Positions 1-10,816 of a stretch of DNA of 64,000 nt are shown here, one piece after another; the stretch's first letter is position 1; every line of letters begins with the position of its first letter. This DNA comes from Chionoecetes opilio (Eukaryota > Arthropoda > Malacostraca > Decapoda > Majidae), in the NCBI GenBank assembly GCA_016584305.1, contig JACEEZ010020917.1, positions 318,331-382,330 on the forward strand, given 5' to 3'. The notes beneath the pieces were generated by a model, which was not told where the DNA came from, made no database searches, and saw nothing but the letters and a program-made list of their open reading frames with translations. The position numbers and the translations under genes were made by a program.

Positions 1-67
<67 letters not shown>
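1..67. repeat. (AT)n microsatellite
   Basis: Almost pure alternating AT from the window edge to about base 67, with two slips. It has no coding content. Confidence 0.97.
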
Positions 68-306
68 AGAGAAGTTACAGCAGTGCCGATTATTTAGGGT
101 AAATATAAGAATTTAGGGTAAAATGGATTTAACTCTAGGGTAAGTTAAGCGGAGCTCATGGAAGGCCTGCTGGAGAGTCACAGTTTCCCGCTCAGTGCTC
201 ACTGAGCTGCCTTTGAGGGGTTCTGTGATGCTTGCTCCCATACCATGACCCTCTAATTTGGCTTGTCAGTTTGTTGGTACTGCAACTTTTGTACCCACAC
301 ATCCAG

Positions 307-519
307 ATGGCTCCAACCAACCTTAGTACTGAGGAAAAGGCTCGTATTTTGGCCTGGAAGGTGGAAAATGTGTCAACAAAAGAAATAGCCAGACGCACAG
401 GCCGTGCGGAACAGGCCATGATGATGTCACCATCACCATCATGTCATCATGTCATGGACGTGGGGACAGGCCGCCTGAAGATGGTCATACAAGCAAAGGG
501 GAACATGACAAAATACTAA
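307..519 (+). pseudogene. Internally deleted Tc1-like transposase
   Basis: The ATG at 307 opens a 70-residue frame. Its first ~34 residues look like the helix-turn-helix of a Tc1/mariner-type transposase (LSTEEKARILAWK, then STKEIARRTGRA). Its last ~15 residues match the extreme C-terminus of Tc1-like transposases (RLKMVIQAKGNMTKY, then stop). The whole DDE/D catalytic core is missing between them and is replaced by a short His/Ser-rich join near 415-465. This is therefore an internal-deletion derivative that cannot make an active enzyme. About 100 bp downstream, at 600-635, an AT-GC step reading tttttgcggacactgta resembles a Tc1-type element end; I could not find a convincing matching left terminus. 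The frame can be extended upstream to 232, but the family start fits 307 better. Confidence 0.72.
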
Positions 520-639
520 AAATAAAGAATAGTTTCATTTCCATGTGTTATTAATGAATACCTTAATATATTCCATGATGTTTATATTGGGGAGGAGGGG
601 GCGCTCTATACTTTTTGCGGACACTGTATTCCTGCTGCG

Positions 640-1397
640 GAAACGGATGGAGAATGTCTGAGTATTGTCAGGTAAAACATTGAAATCATTTATTTTTTAT
701 ATATAAACTGTTATCGGTGTATTTGGATGCTTGTGATGTATTTTTCTTTATGTATCTAGAGTGTAAGACAGGAAACCCTTGGTACTTAACCCTAAAATAG
801 AGAGAGACGGGGAGGCCTAGTCTGGACTCGTGGAGATAAAATATGTCTTTAAAGTTTATTGTCACTGATTTCTTGCTCTATTGTAAGGGGGAACGTATGC
901 TCGCGGCAGGGAGTCAAAAGTCGGGATTATAACCAGAAAAAAATTGTAGAAGAGCGATAACTATTTCTAACTAACTATAACTATTACTATACAGCGATAT
1001 GTAAATGGTTTTCCTTGTCCCACTATCAATATACTTTTTACATACGCCTTCAGTGCTAAAATAAGACACTGGTTTCCTATCTTGATAATGCACACACACG
1101 TACTTACCAACAGCGACGTTACTGACGATACCTAATTGGCACCATATCAGAATAAACAAAAGCTCCTGTAGTGATATCATAATAACCACTACAACAATTT
1201 AATTACAACTAATAATAACAACAACTATGATAAAAACGATCATAAAATCAATATATAGCTTACCTTAGCCGGCCACGTTGAGGGAGTGTCCAAATCAACG
1301 TTATTTTCTTCATTCTGCGACTGGAAAGAAATTTATTGAATGAGTAGCTGGTTATGTCTGCTTGTTTAAGAGTATCACAGGTTATCTTGTTGAATAA
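640..1397. other. No recognisable gene
   Basis: AT-rich sequence with no family I recognise on either strand. The short open frames here have no domain features. A (GT)n run at about 1398-1411 marks the edge of the next element. Confidence 0.5.
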
Positions 1398-1457
1398 TGT
1401 GTGTGTGTGTGTATTTACCTAGTTGTATTTACCTAGTTGTAACATACAGGAAAAGAG

Positions 1458-4400
1458 CTATGCTCGTATTGTCCCGTCTCCAAATCTACTATTATCCAGC
1501 TTGCCTTTGAAGTCCTGAATACTTCTTGCATTAATCACTTTTGCATCAAGGTTGTTCCAGGCTTCTATGCTTCTATACGGGAAGCTGTATTTTTTTATAT
1601 CTCTCGTGCATGTTGTCCTTTTCAATTTCTTCTCATGACCTCTTGTACTTCTATCGTCCCACACAAACAGATCTTCTCTATCAATTTTTTCCAGACCCAT
1701 TGATGCTCTATACACTGCTATAAAATCTCCCCTTTCTCTTCTTTTCTCAAGAGTTGGGAGTTTTAGTCTTGAAACTCTTTCTTCATATGGTAAATCTCTC
1801 AGGCTTGGAACCATTTTTGTGGCTGCTCTTTGTATTCTCTCAATCTTCCTTATATCCTTCTTTTTATGTGGTGACCAAATCACTGCCGCATATTCCAACC
1901 TTGGTCGAATCAAAGATGTTATCAATTTCTTAATCATCTCTTCATCCAGATATTTGAATGCCATTCTTATATTCCTCAGCAACTGATATGTATCTCCTGT
2001 GATCTTGTTTATATGCTTCTCTGATGACAAATTGTCCGTAATCCATACTCCCAGATCTTTTTCGACCTTTGTTTTGATTATCCATTCATTTACCATCGAA
2101 TACTTTCCTCTCTGTCTCTTTTTGCTACTGCCCATTTCCATCACTTTACACTTTTTTGCATTAAACTCCATTTCCCATAGTTGACTCCATCTGAAAATCT
2201 TATCTAGATCCTTTTCTAAATCCTCACAGTCCTCTTTACTTTCTACTTTTCTTAGTAATTTAGCATCATCAGCGAATAAACTCATATAACTATTTACTCC
2301 TTCTGTCATATCATTTACATAGACCAAGAACATCACTGGGGCCCATACTGATCCTTGAGGAACTCCACTTATCACACTGCACCATTCTGACTTCTGATCT
2401 TTACCTCCGCCAACGGAGTTGGAGAGGTTATGTTTTCACCCCGATCTGTCTGTCTGTCTGTCTGTCTGTTAGTGTACAGGATTTCTCAAAAAGTTGCGAA
2501 TAGATTTGGACCAAACTCGGTACACCAAGTCCATTTGGTATAAGGAAGAACTGATTCAATTTTGGATGAAATCTATTGACAACTGTTGCCATGGCAGCCA
2601 ATTGATGAAATATTCGGCCGGAGGTATGCGCTCATACTGAGTGCATATATATATATATATATATGCACTCATACTAGTGTGCATACTAGTTTATTACTGT
2701 TCTCATCTCTCTGTTGCTCAAAAAGTCTTCCATCCACTTCAGCAGACCACCCTTCAATCCTCCTACATGTTCTAGCTTCCAGAGCAGTCTCTTATGAGGT
2801 ACCTTGTCAAATGCCTTCTTTAGGTCCAAGTATATGCAATCGACCCACCCTTCTCTTTCCTGTGTCACATCGATCACTCTCGAGTAAAAGCTTAATAAAT
2901 TCGTTGTACGTGACATTCCTCCTCTAAATCCAAACTGGCCACCTGCGAGTGTGTTTGTCTCTTCCAAATATTTCAACCATCTGTCCTTCACAATTTTTTC
3001 ACACATTTTTGCCACTACACTTGTTAATGATACTGGCCTGTAATTTAGTGGTTCTTCTTTGTCTCCTCCTTTGTGAATTGGCACAATATTTGCTCTTTTC
3101 CAATCAAGCGGGACTCTGCTCTCCTTGAGTGAACTCTCAATTACACTATGTAACTTTCCTGCTAGTTGGTTACTGCACTCTTTCATTATCCAGTTCGACA
3201 CTCCATCTGGACCCGGGGCTTTTCTCACATCTTGACTTTCCATTAGCCTTTTTACTTCTATTACGTCTACTTTTACGTCTTCCATTATATTTTCTTTTGC
3301 TATTATATTTTCCGTTTTAAATTAACTTTCTCTTGTAAATACAGTCTGTAAGCACTTATTCATCACCTCAGCCTGTTGTAATGCATCTTCATACACTGCC
3401 TTCTACCTTCAGCTTATCTAGTCCTTCCTTGTTTTTCATTTTTCCATTAATATATCTATAGAAAAGTTTCGGTTCGTTCTTACATTTTTCTATTATATTC
3501 CTCTCATAGTTACTTTGTTCTTTTCTTCGGATTCTTACATATTCATTTCTAGTTTTTTTGTACTTCTCCCAAAGGTTGATACCTCCTTTTTTCCTCCAAC
3601 TATTCCATGTTTTTTCTCTTTCTAGTCTTGCTAATTCACATATTCTGTTAAACCATTCATTTTTTTTCTTTTCTCTGATAACTATCCTTGGAACATAACT
3701 ATATATTCCTTCGGTGTAGATTCGGATGAACTCATCCCATTTTTTCTGGGTACTCCTTGCTGCATGGAAACTACTCCAGTCTGTCTCTCCGAAGAATGTT
3801 CTTAATCCGTCAAAGTCTGCTTTTCCATAATTGTATCTTCCTTTCTTATGTTCTTCTCTTCTCCCCTCCTTTTGGCTATCATTTATTTCAAATTCAATAA
3901 GTACATGGTCGCTCTTTCCAAGTGGGCATTGATATTTTACTTTACTAATTACTTCCAGTTCTTTCGTCAATAGCAGGTCTAGTCTTGATGGTTCTTCGCT
4001 ACCTCTGAATCTTGTGTTCTCTTTAATCCACTGAGTCATGATGTTATTCATTACCAAATCCAACAATATACCACCCCATGAGTTTTCTCCTCCTTCAATA
4101 TACCATTCTTCCCAGCAAACTTCTTTGCATTTAAAATCTCCCATCAAAATTATGTTCTCACAATTTTCCATCGTATTCTTTAAACATTTGCTTGTGTCTC
4201 TTATCATGTCTCCATATTCCTCTCTCCCCCAGGAATTTGTCTTAGGTGGAACGTATGCGAGTACTAAGTCTCTTATTCTTCCTTTTTTCATCACCAACTC
4301 TACCTTCAACACCTCTGCCCTACCTTCTCCTTTTTCCACATTCCCTACTACCACATCCTTCCTTGTTAACACCATTACACCACCTCCCTTTTTCTGATTT

Positions 4401-4657
4401 CTGTTTCTCCTCCATACATTATATTGACCCTCCCCAACTGGCACATCCTCAGAATCACTCAGCTTCGTTTCTACTAGACCTAATATGTCTGGTTTCTTTG
4501 CTCTCAGGTAATCGTTTACTTCTGTTAATGTTGACACTAGCCCATTTATATTTGTGTACGATACCTGCCATCCTTTTTCATTTTCCTTTGAACTGTCTTC
4601 TCTTATTTTTTCTCTTTTAGATACCACTTCTTCAGTTTTTGGTCTAAAACTCTCCAA
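1458..4657 (-). pseudogene. LINE A ORF2: endonuclease plus reverse transcriptase
   Basis: ORF2 would nick target DNA and reverse-transcribe the element RNA. The start ATG at 4657 lies upstream of the ORF1 stop at 4603, so the two frames overlap by ~55 nt. The endonuclease shows SYTNING, the catalytic Glu in GLVETKLSD, LMGDFK (the family usually has GDFN, so the Asn is changed), SRLDLLL and the SDH box (GKSDHV). A frameshift near 3395 and a stop near 3322 separate it from the RT. The RT half has KAPGPDG, NYRPVSL, YLDLKKAFDKV, SGVPQGS and an intact catalytic FADD. An insertion at 2404-2689 splits the RT just before the SGVPQGS box. With a frameshift, a stop and an insertion, this copy cannot make a full ORF2 protein. 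Confidence 0.86.
2404..2689. mobile_element. Short non-autonomous insertion inside LINE A RT
   Basis: About 286 bp starting cctccgccaacggag, followed by a (gtct)n run and a (ta)n run, and ending in atgcactcatactag. It interrupts the RT between the conserved RTVIN and SEWCSVISGVPQGS segments. TTTA occurs on both sides (2400-2403 and 2690-2693), so a 4-bp target duplication is likely. The cctccgcc...gttatgttttcacc head followed by a gtct run is a dispersed repeat type I have seen in other marine invertebrates, but I cannot name its class. No coding sequence. Confidence 0.68.
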
Positions 4658-5868
4658 TAGAATTTCTGTTTTTCCTCCTCCGTTCTCAATTCGTTTTTTT
4701 CTTTGGCTTCTTTAAACAGTACATTCAAACTGGCTCTTTCTTCCTCATTCATATCTTTTCTTATCCATATTTTCTTATATTCTTCTGTCTTTGCCAGTTT
4801 CCATGCCTTAGACCAGCGGTCGGCAACTTGCGGCTCCGGAGCCGCAAGCGGCTCTTGCAAAAGACCTGTGTGGCTCCTGCCACCTACTTAAAAATATCCA
4901 AATTATCGTAAAAAAAAAATTTGAAATAAAATACTGGCATTGATAGCCGCAGTACAAAAGTGTATGTGACCTAGGTCTTAAGTCTCTAGGAAAATATAGG
5001 GATGATTCTTATACTTATTAACTTGTACTTGTTCATAATTTCCATACATAATTTACACTGCGGCTCCATCAGCACTGCTTTTCTGCCAAGTTTGAAGAAA
5101 CTGACTCTTCTCAAATTCTTGGTTGCCGACCTCTGCCTTAGACAATATATCTAGTGCTGTATTTTGTGACCTAAACTTAACTTTCAAGGAGCGGGCCCCT
5201 CCCTCTTCATATTTCCCTAACCTGTGTATCTCTTCTATTTCTTCTTCTATCTCCGTATTTTCTTCTACTACTTTAAATATTTCTTTTGACACTTTCTTTT
5301 CTTCCTCTTCTTTTATGTTTTTCTTGGGCAGCACTTTTTCCTTCAAACCAAAAATGATGACATTTCTTTTTGTCCACCGTATCTCTTATTAAATGTTCCT
5401 TTTGTTTGATTACTTTTACTACTTTTTTGGTCAGATTATTCTTTTCATTTTCTTGATCTTCTATTATCTGGCGTAAGTTTTCTTGGTCTTTTTCTTTTTC
5501 TATCTTCCATGTCTTTCTTTCATCTTTCATTCCTCTTGTGTCATTTTCCATTTCTTATGTACTGAATACATTTCTGCGTGCATTTTCTCTACCGTTTCAT
5601 CGTCTTGTTTTTTATTTAATTCGTCCACTCTATTTTTTTAAATAGTATTATCCTTTTCCAGGACGAACACTCTTTTTTCCATCTTATCTAATTTGTCCAT
5701 TAGATCGTGTACCACACTTTCCAGCATTACGACTCTTCTCTGGTTCATTTTCAGCCCTAATACGTCTTTTTCCTTGATATCAAAACCATCGAACGGTGTT
5801 CTGGCGGGAGTTTCCATCTTGTTTACGTTTGTCACTCTCAATTTTTTCACTTTTTTTAGGCTAATCAT
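4603..5868 (-). pseudogene. LINE A ORF1: coiled-coil RNA-binding protein
   Basis: ORF1 of CR1/L1-like elements coats the element RNA. Read on the minus strand, the N-terminal part (5868-5638) has heptad-like Leu/Met/Val spacing (VVMLESVVHDLMDKLDKME). The middle is Lys/Glu-rich and includes an RRM-like strand (VIIFGLKE). The C-terminal part carries RSLKVKFRS and IWIRKDM, matching the ORF1 C-terminal domain. Frame changes near 5640-5560 and near 5370 break it. An 8-bp-duplicating hAT MITE at 4814-5135 interrupts it, but the coding frame is continuous across that site if one target copy is counted, so the frame was intact there before the insertion. Confidence 0.78.
4814..5135. mobile_element. 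hAT-type MITE with 8-bp target duplication
   Basis: A 322-bp element with 14-bp terminal inverted repeats, CAGCGGTCGGCAAC on the left and its complement with one mismatch on the right. It is flanked by a perfect 8-bp direct repeat, ccttagac, at 4806-4813 and 5136-5143. An 8-bp duplication and CA...TG ends are diagnostic of the hAT superfamily. There is no coding capacity, so it needs a transposase in trans. A GC-rich palindrome (gcggctccggagccgc) lies just inside the left end. The insertion is younger than the LINE it disrupts. Confidence 0.93.
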
Positions 5869-5890
5869 ATGGAGACGGGACTACTAAACT

Positions 5891-6138
5891 TCATAGCTCT
5901 CACCTGTAGATACTCAAGGTATTTTGTGGTCATCTGCGTCCTTGTTTGGCCACAACAGCCAGTCACAATAGACAGTTGTGTTTGGAGCTTTCTGAGCGCG
6001 TCTGATACACACAGCTGATCAGCTATGTGTGTGTGTGTCAAGATCTGAATTTTTTTTTTTTTTTGCCAATAAAAATGTGAAATGCAGTGAAAATATTGTA
6101 GGTAAAGAAAATATCTGATTACACACACACATACACAC

Positions 6139-6177
<39 letters not shown>

Positions 6178-7192
6178 AACACACAACATTCTCAAACTGT
6201 CACTTCCACCCCGTCCTATATCTTTGCATTGATCACTTAAAAAAAAAAATACTAATAATAATTATAATAATAAATAAAACTTATCACCACTGCACAACCA
6301 TTTCTTCCCCTACAGCGGCCTCCTGCACCTCCACAACCATTTCTTCCCCACAGCGGCCTCCTGCACCGCCGCCGCCAGCCGTCACCGAGGCCACCGCACC
6401 ACTGACAACTGTCGAATCTCACTACAGCTGCTGGACACTGCACAAGATTAGCCATTTGTGACTTGTGCGTGTGACAGCGGCTATTGTGAACATTCTTCCC
6501 CGCCCTGACAAACGCCATTTTCCGCCACGCAAAACATAAGACTATAAGAAAATAAGGAAGCTACAAGAGGCCGCGAGACCTACACGCAGGGCTGTATTAT
6601 CCATAAGGCTAACTAGGCAGGTATAGATGTGATATAGTAGTTTTTTTCATGTTGGGCGCTCTCTCTCGCTCGCTCCCTCGCGTTCTCTTCTCTAAGTAAC
6701 AACAGCAAGGTATAGATGTGATATAGTATTGTTTTTTCAATGTTGCGCGCTCAAGCCTAGGTAGGGGTCCGCCAATTTTTTTTTGCCCAGGCATTATGAA
6801 AAAAATTGTGAATAGAATAGTTACTCTTCACGTGACCCTCAATATGGATAGAGTTACGTACTGGTGTCTAGTACCTAGCGTGCCGGGTCAGTGGTCCGGT
6901 GTGGTGGCGTGAAAGATTGAAGTCCCGGAGGGCAGTGGATGTATGTATAGTCTTTCCAATGTATCAAGTCACTTTAGTTGATTTGATTTCTACCCATTAC
7001 CATCATAATCATATATTATGATGGTAATGATTAATCATATCATATCATACATTCCTACTCTCCCCCTATGGTGAGCGAACAATACCTCCCTCACAAGGGG
7101 GAAGGGGAAAAAAACTACCACTCTACTGATAATTGATTGGAGGGTTGGTTGATAATTTTCACAAGTGACTTGATAAAATGGAAAGACTAGGC
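5891..7192. other. Intergenic stretch with simple repeats
   Basis: Contains a (CA)n tract at 6121-6175, a small (TAA)n tract at 6248-6275, and a short duplicated CCACAACCATTTCTTCCCC block at 6294-6368. A fragment of the LINE C 3' tail lies at 6531-6592 (minus orientation). An imperfect tandem duplication at about 6620-6760 has units beginning ggtatagatgtgatatagta. I see no gene with domain support; the open frames here look incidental. Confidence 0.55.
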
Positions 7193-7790
7193 ATCTATAG
7201 TAGGGTGGTCCTTAAAAATAAAATTTCGAAATTAGACCGGGACGCCCACTAATATTGTTCCTTTTGTGGTAGAAATAGGCCTTAAAATATATAAAAAATA
7301 GATTTTAATATTTACAGGTCGCCCAAGCAACTTATATATTTGTGTTAACAGTATAGGTCCAGCGCTGCGCAATAGGATATTCATTCCAAGTTTATCGGGT
7401 TTTGCGCCACAGAGTTCGTTACCATGGCAACGGTGGTTGTTTGATTGTTGGCACCGGGTGACGAGACTCCCGCGCAAAGGCCCCAGCTGTGCGGGGGAGG
7501 CAGCAGATTTGGTCTGAGAGGTGGTGGAGCGCGCTGCACGATTTTTGCTGCAGGTGAGTGCCCTTTTGTAGTAATGATTTACCACAAATTAAACTTTGTT
7601 TTATCCCATTGTTTATCTTTCTACGATGCATTATGACAATTGTATTGAACATTGAATCGAAAATGGTCGACACGACTTGTGTAATGTATATGCCCCCCCG
7701 TTGTTGTGTAAAACATTTCCCTCCCGTAATGGGTAAACGCCGAACGCTAAACGTTCCATTTGATTTTGCAGGATCGCAATGTGAGTCGCA

Positions 7791-10005
7791 ATGACTGCTA
7801 CTCGCGCAAAAACTTCAGTGTATCTGGTGGGGGCGGTCGATGATGACATTAAGGGATCTAAGCTCCCGTCTAAGCGCCAGGCTTTGGCATACTTCTTCAA
7901 CCTTCACCTGGACGGCAAGATGCCTGTGAAAGATGCAGCAGCCCGGACTATCGATATAGTTGCGCCCTTCTGGAATCGCGCTCGGATTCCGATTCAAAAG
8001 GAACAGCGATGCCGTGAGAAGGTGCTGAAGCTCTTTGTCACGCGGCAGACACTCAAGAAGTACCGCAGCCGGAAGTCGGCGACCCAGGCAAACAACGAGA
8101 AAGCGTTCGTCGACGTTCTGGACGACCTATTCGACGTGGCGCACGCCGACGCGCTCTCCATTAAGAACAACGAGGACAGGGCATTCTTGCTGGCTCAACG
8201 TGAGAAGGGAAGGCGCGGTTGCATGACGACGGTGGACAAGACCCTCGCGGAGAAGGATAAACGAAAGGACAAAGCCGAGAAGAGGACTGAAAAGCGACGT
8301 CGCCGCGCTGACGAGATGTCGGCCTCGACGAGTGCCGTGGCGACTCTGGCGTCTTCGTCAAACAGCAGCGATGCGTCGTCGACTCTTCAGCAGCGTAAGA
8401 ATCCGAGGATGAGGCTACCGGAGCCTTCGAGTGTACGGTATTCCCTCCGAAGCGCGGAAGGAAGGGGATTATGTCACCAAACTTGGCAGCCGCGCTGGAC
8501 CGGCACAAGATCTCGGACCGACAGGCAGTGGCTGTCACCGGCGAGACAGCCAAGAGTCTCGGTCATGACATTCAGGAAATAGTGATGAACCGAAGCACGA
8601 TTCGTCGGAACCGACTGCAGCATCGAAAGGAGTCTGCTATGAAGCTGAAGGAAGAGTTTGTCACGAGCGGGCCCCTCGTTGTCCACTGGGATGGAAAGCT
8701 GATGCCGGACATCACCGGGCACAGCTCCGTGGACCGCCTTCCTGTCCTTGTTTCCGGCAAGAGGCTTCTGCAGCTCCTGGGTGTCCCAAAGCTGCCGACA
8801 GGGACGGGTCGTGCACAGGCCGACGCCGTGACGCACTGTATTAAGGACTGGGGCCTCGAGAGCAACGTCCGTGCGATGTGTTTTGACACAACCAGCTCCA
8901 ACACGGGCCAACTGAACTGTCTGCTCATCAAACGAGACCTCGGCGTCCAGATTCTGCACCTGGCGTGTCGCCACTATATCATGGAGCTGGTCATTGGCGC
9001 CGTCTTCACGGCCTGCATGAGTTGTAGCTCGGCGCCGGAAGTGATGCTCTTCAAGCGATTCCAGGCGCAGTGGCGCTCCATCAACCAGGCAGACTTCGAT
9101 GACGCTTTCACGAGCGACGACGTGATGCCCGAGATCATTGATGTGAAGGACGACGTTCGTCCTCGAACAGCAACTGGACGAACAGCAGCAGCGCGATGAT
9201 TACAGGGAGATGCTAATCCTCGCGCGTGCCTTCCTTGGTGGCGGTGTGACGGCGCCGTTTCGGTACCCGGGACCCATTCATCATGCACGGTGGATGGCCA
9301 AGGTCATCTACTCCTTCAAAGTATGGCTCTTCCGCCGCCAGTTCCGGCTCACGGTACGAGAGGAGTCTGGCCTTCGCGACATCTGCGTGTTCGCCGTCAG
9401 GCTGTACCTGAAGGCCTGGCTCACGGCGCCCCTCACCGCCGCAGCCCCCAAAAGCGACCTGGAGCTGATGAAAGCTCTGGCCGCTTACCCGAACCGGGTG
9501 ATCAGAAAAGCGGCCAGAGCGAAGCTGGCAAAGCACCTCTGGTATCTTTCAGAGGACCTTGTCGGCCTCGCTCTCTTCGACCGCGCCGTCCCGTTTGCCA
9601 CGAAGGCACTAATGGTATCGGCGATGGAGGTAGAGGCGGATGGGAGCGAGGACGACAGGCAGATCCCGCGTGCCCAAGTCGAGTTCGCTTCTGTCATCGG
9701 CAAGACGGTGGTTGACTTCGCAACTGCGAACTCACGGCGCATCTTCGAGCGCCTGAACCTGCCCAGCGGCTTCCTCGATGTCGCGCCAGAGGAGTGGGAG
9801 GATCGTGAAGACCAGGAAAGCTGCGGAGACGGTCCAGTGCCTGCACGTGGTAAATGACCACGCCGAGCGCGGTGTGGCGCTGATCCAGAAGTTTAGCGGC
9901 TCTATCACTCACGACGAGGAGCAGCTGCAGTTTCTCGTTCGTGTGGTCGACGATCATCGTCGCCGCTACCCTGACGCGCTGAAGCGGACCGTAGCCGGAC
10001 AGTAA
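7791..10005 (+). pseudogene. Transposase-like protein of the 3.6-kb element
   Basis: A single protein spread over several frames. The N-terminal part (7791 to ~8440) has a basic Lys/Arg-rich stretch. The core (8471 to ~9150) reads MSPNLAAALDR, then VHWDGKLMPDITGH, DRLPVLVSG, MCFDTTSSNTG and LACRHYIMEL. The C-terminal part (9160 to ~9810, then to 10005) includes LWYLSEDLVGLALFDR and ends KRTVAGQ. I recognise the core as a family widespread in arthropod and cnidarian genomes, usually left uncharacterised. FDTTSSNTG followed by a Cys-x-x-His motif resembles the second catalytic Asp and CxxH of hAT-like RNase-H transposases, but that is inference. Frame changes occur near 8430, 9160 and 9810. Each can be bridged by a one-base change, so they may be sequencing errors, small introns or true decay. 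Confidence 0.72.
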
Positions 10006-10282
10006 ACAAACCTGCCTTGTACAGTAACGTACATAGTGAACACAACTGCATGAGTCACAGTGACGTACACAGTCACAGTGAACACTGAAAACGCCTGCTT
10101 GGTACAGTGTGAACGCAGTAAACACCTTTGTCTGATACAGTGACGTACATAGTGAATACGCCTGTCTGGTACAGTGAACAATACAAGTGAATACACAGTA
10201 GAAATGCATAAAACACTCGTTTAAGACGGCTATAGCTAACTGCTGTTGAGAAAGGGGAGACATAGATCAGCTATTTGGCATA

Positions 10283-10624
10283 CAGACTGGTTATTGATTC
10301 AACTTTTTTTGGAAGGATTAAATCACGATTAATTTTGGAATTTAAATGATTCAGTCACCGTTTTATTCATGGATAATTAATAATTTTGAAAAAAGATTCT
10401 TTCCGATTCAACGAATCAAATTATATTTGTTATCCGATGTTTGATTCACCATTGAAATAGCATTGCAGTCTTTTTGATTCAATCAGTCTTGTTTCTATGC
10501 GGATTTTGATTCAATCATGATTCATGAATCAAACAAGTTGGTGGTGAATCAGTTCTTTGATTCAAGGGATTTTGATTGATCGATTTCAATCGATTCAATC
10601 AGAGTCGACTCAATAACCAGTCTG
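10283..10624. mobile_element. Nested hAT-like foldback MITE
   Basis: A 342-bp element lying inside the 3.6-kb transposon. Its ends are inverted copies of CAGACTGGTTATTGA. The flanks are TTGGCATA (10275-10282) and TTGGCAAA (10625-10632), an 8-bp duplication with one mismatch. The interior is packed with GATTCAAT/ATTGAATC words, making it internally self-complementary. Non-coding. Confidence 0.8.
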
Positions 10625-10816
10625 TTGGCAAAACACCGTAATGTTAATATAATGTGACGTTAAAAGTTCCTTGGGCGACGCCTAAATATTAATATTTATT
10701 TTTTACATTTTTTACGTGACATTTCTGCCTCTAAAGGAATATTATTTTGGGGAGTCCCAGCAAAAAATAAAAAGAATATTTTCGCTCATATACCTAAGGA
10801 CCACCCTAATCTATAG

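Larger units (their letters stand above)
1411..5890 (-). mobile_element. LINE A: CR1/Jockey-like non-LTR retrotransposon
   Basis: A near full-length non-LTR retrotransposon read on the minus strand. In transcription order it has a coiled-coil/RRM-like ORF1 (5868 to 4603), an apurinic-type endonuclease (4657 to about 3389) and a reverse transcriptase (3285 to 1458). The 3' end at 1411-1441 carries two tandem copies of acaactaggtaaat, the short-repeat tail typical of CR1-group elements in place of poly(A). Two later insertions interrupt it, at 2404-2689 in the RT and at 4814-5135 in ORF1. The 5' limit near 5890 is estimated from where ORF1-like sequence ends. Confidence 0.87.
7201..10808 (+). 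mobile_element. Complete 3.6-kb DNA transposon, TIR TAGGGTGGTCCTTA
   Basis: Both ends carry the same 14-bp inverted terminus, TAGGGTGGTCCTTA at 7201-7214 and its complement at 10795-10808. The element is flanked by a perfect 8-bp direct repeat, ATCTATAG (7193-7200 and 10809-10816). The interior holds a GC-rich transposase-like coding region (7791-10005), clearly different in composition from the AT-rich flanks, and a nested MITE at 10283-10624. The 8-bp duplication fits the hAT, P or Merlin groups. The termini do not start with the usual hAT CAG, so I leave the superfamily open. The perfect duplication argues for a fairly recent insertion. Confidence 0.88.

Noticed and set aside
8474..8974. 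Minus-strand frames inside the 3.6-kb transposon
   Set aside because: Antisense shadows of the GC-rich transposase-like coding sequence; they contain none of the conserved motifs.
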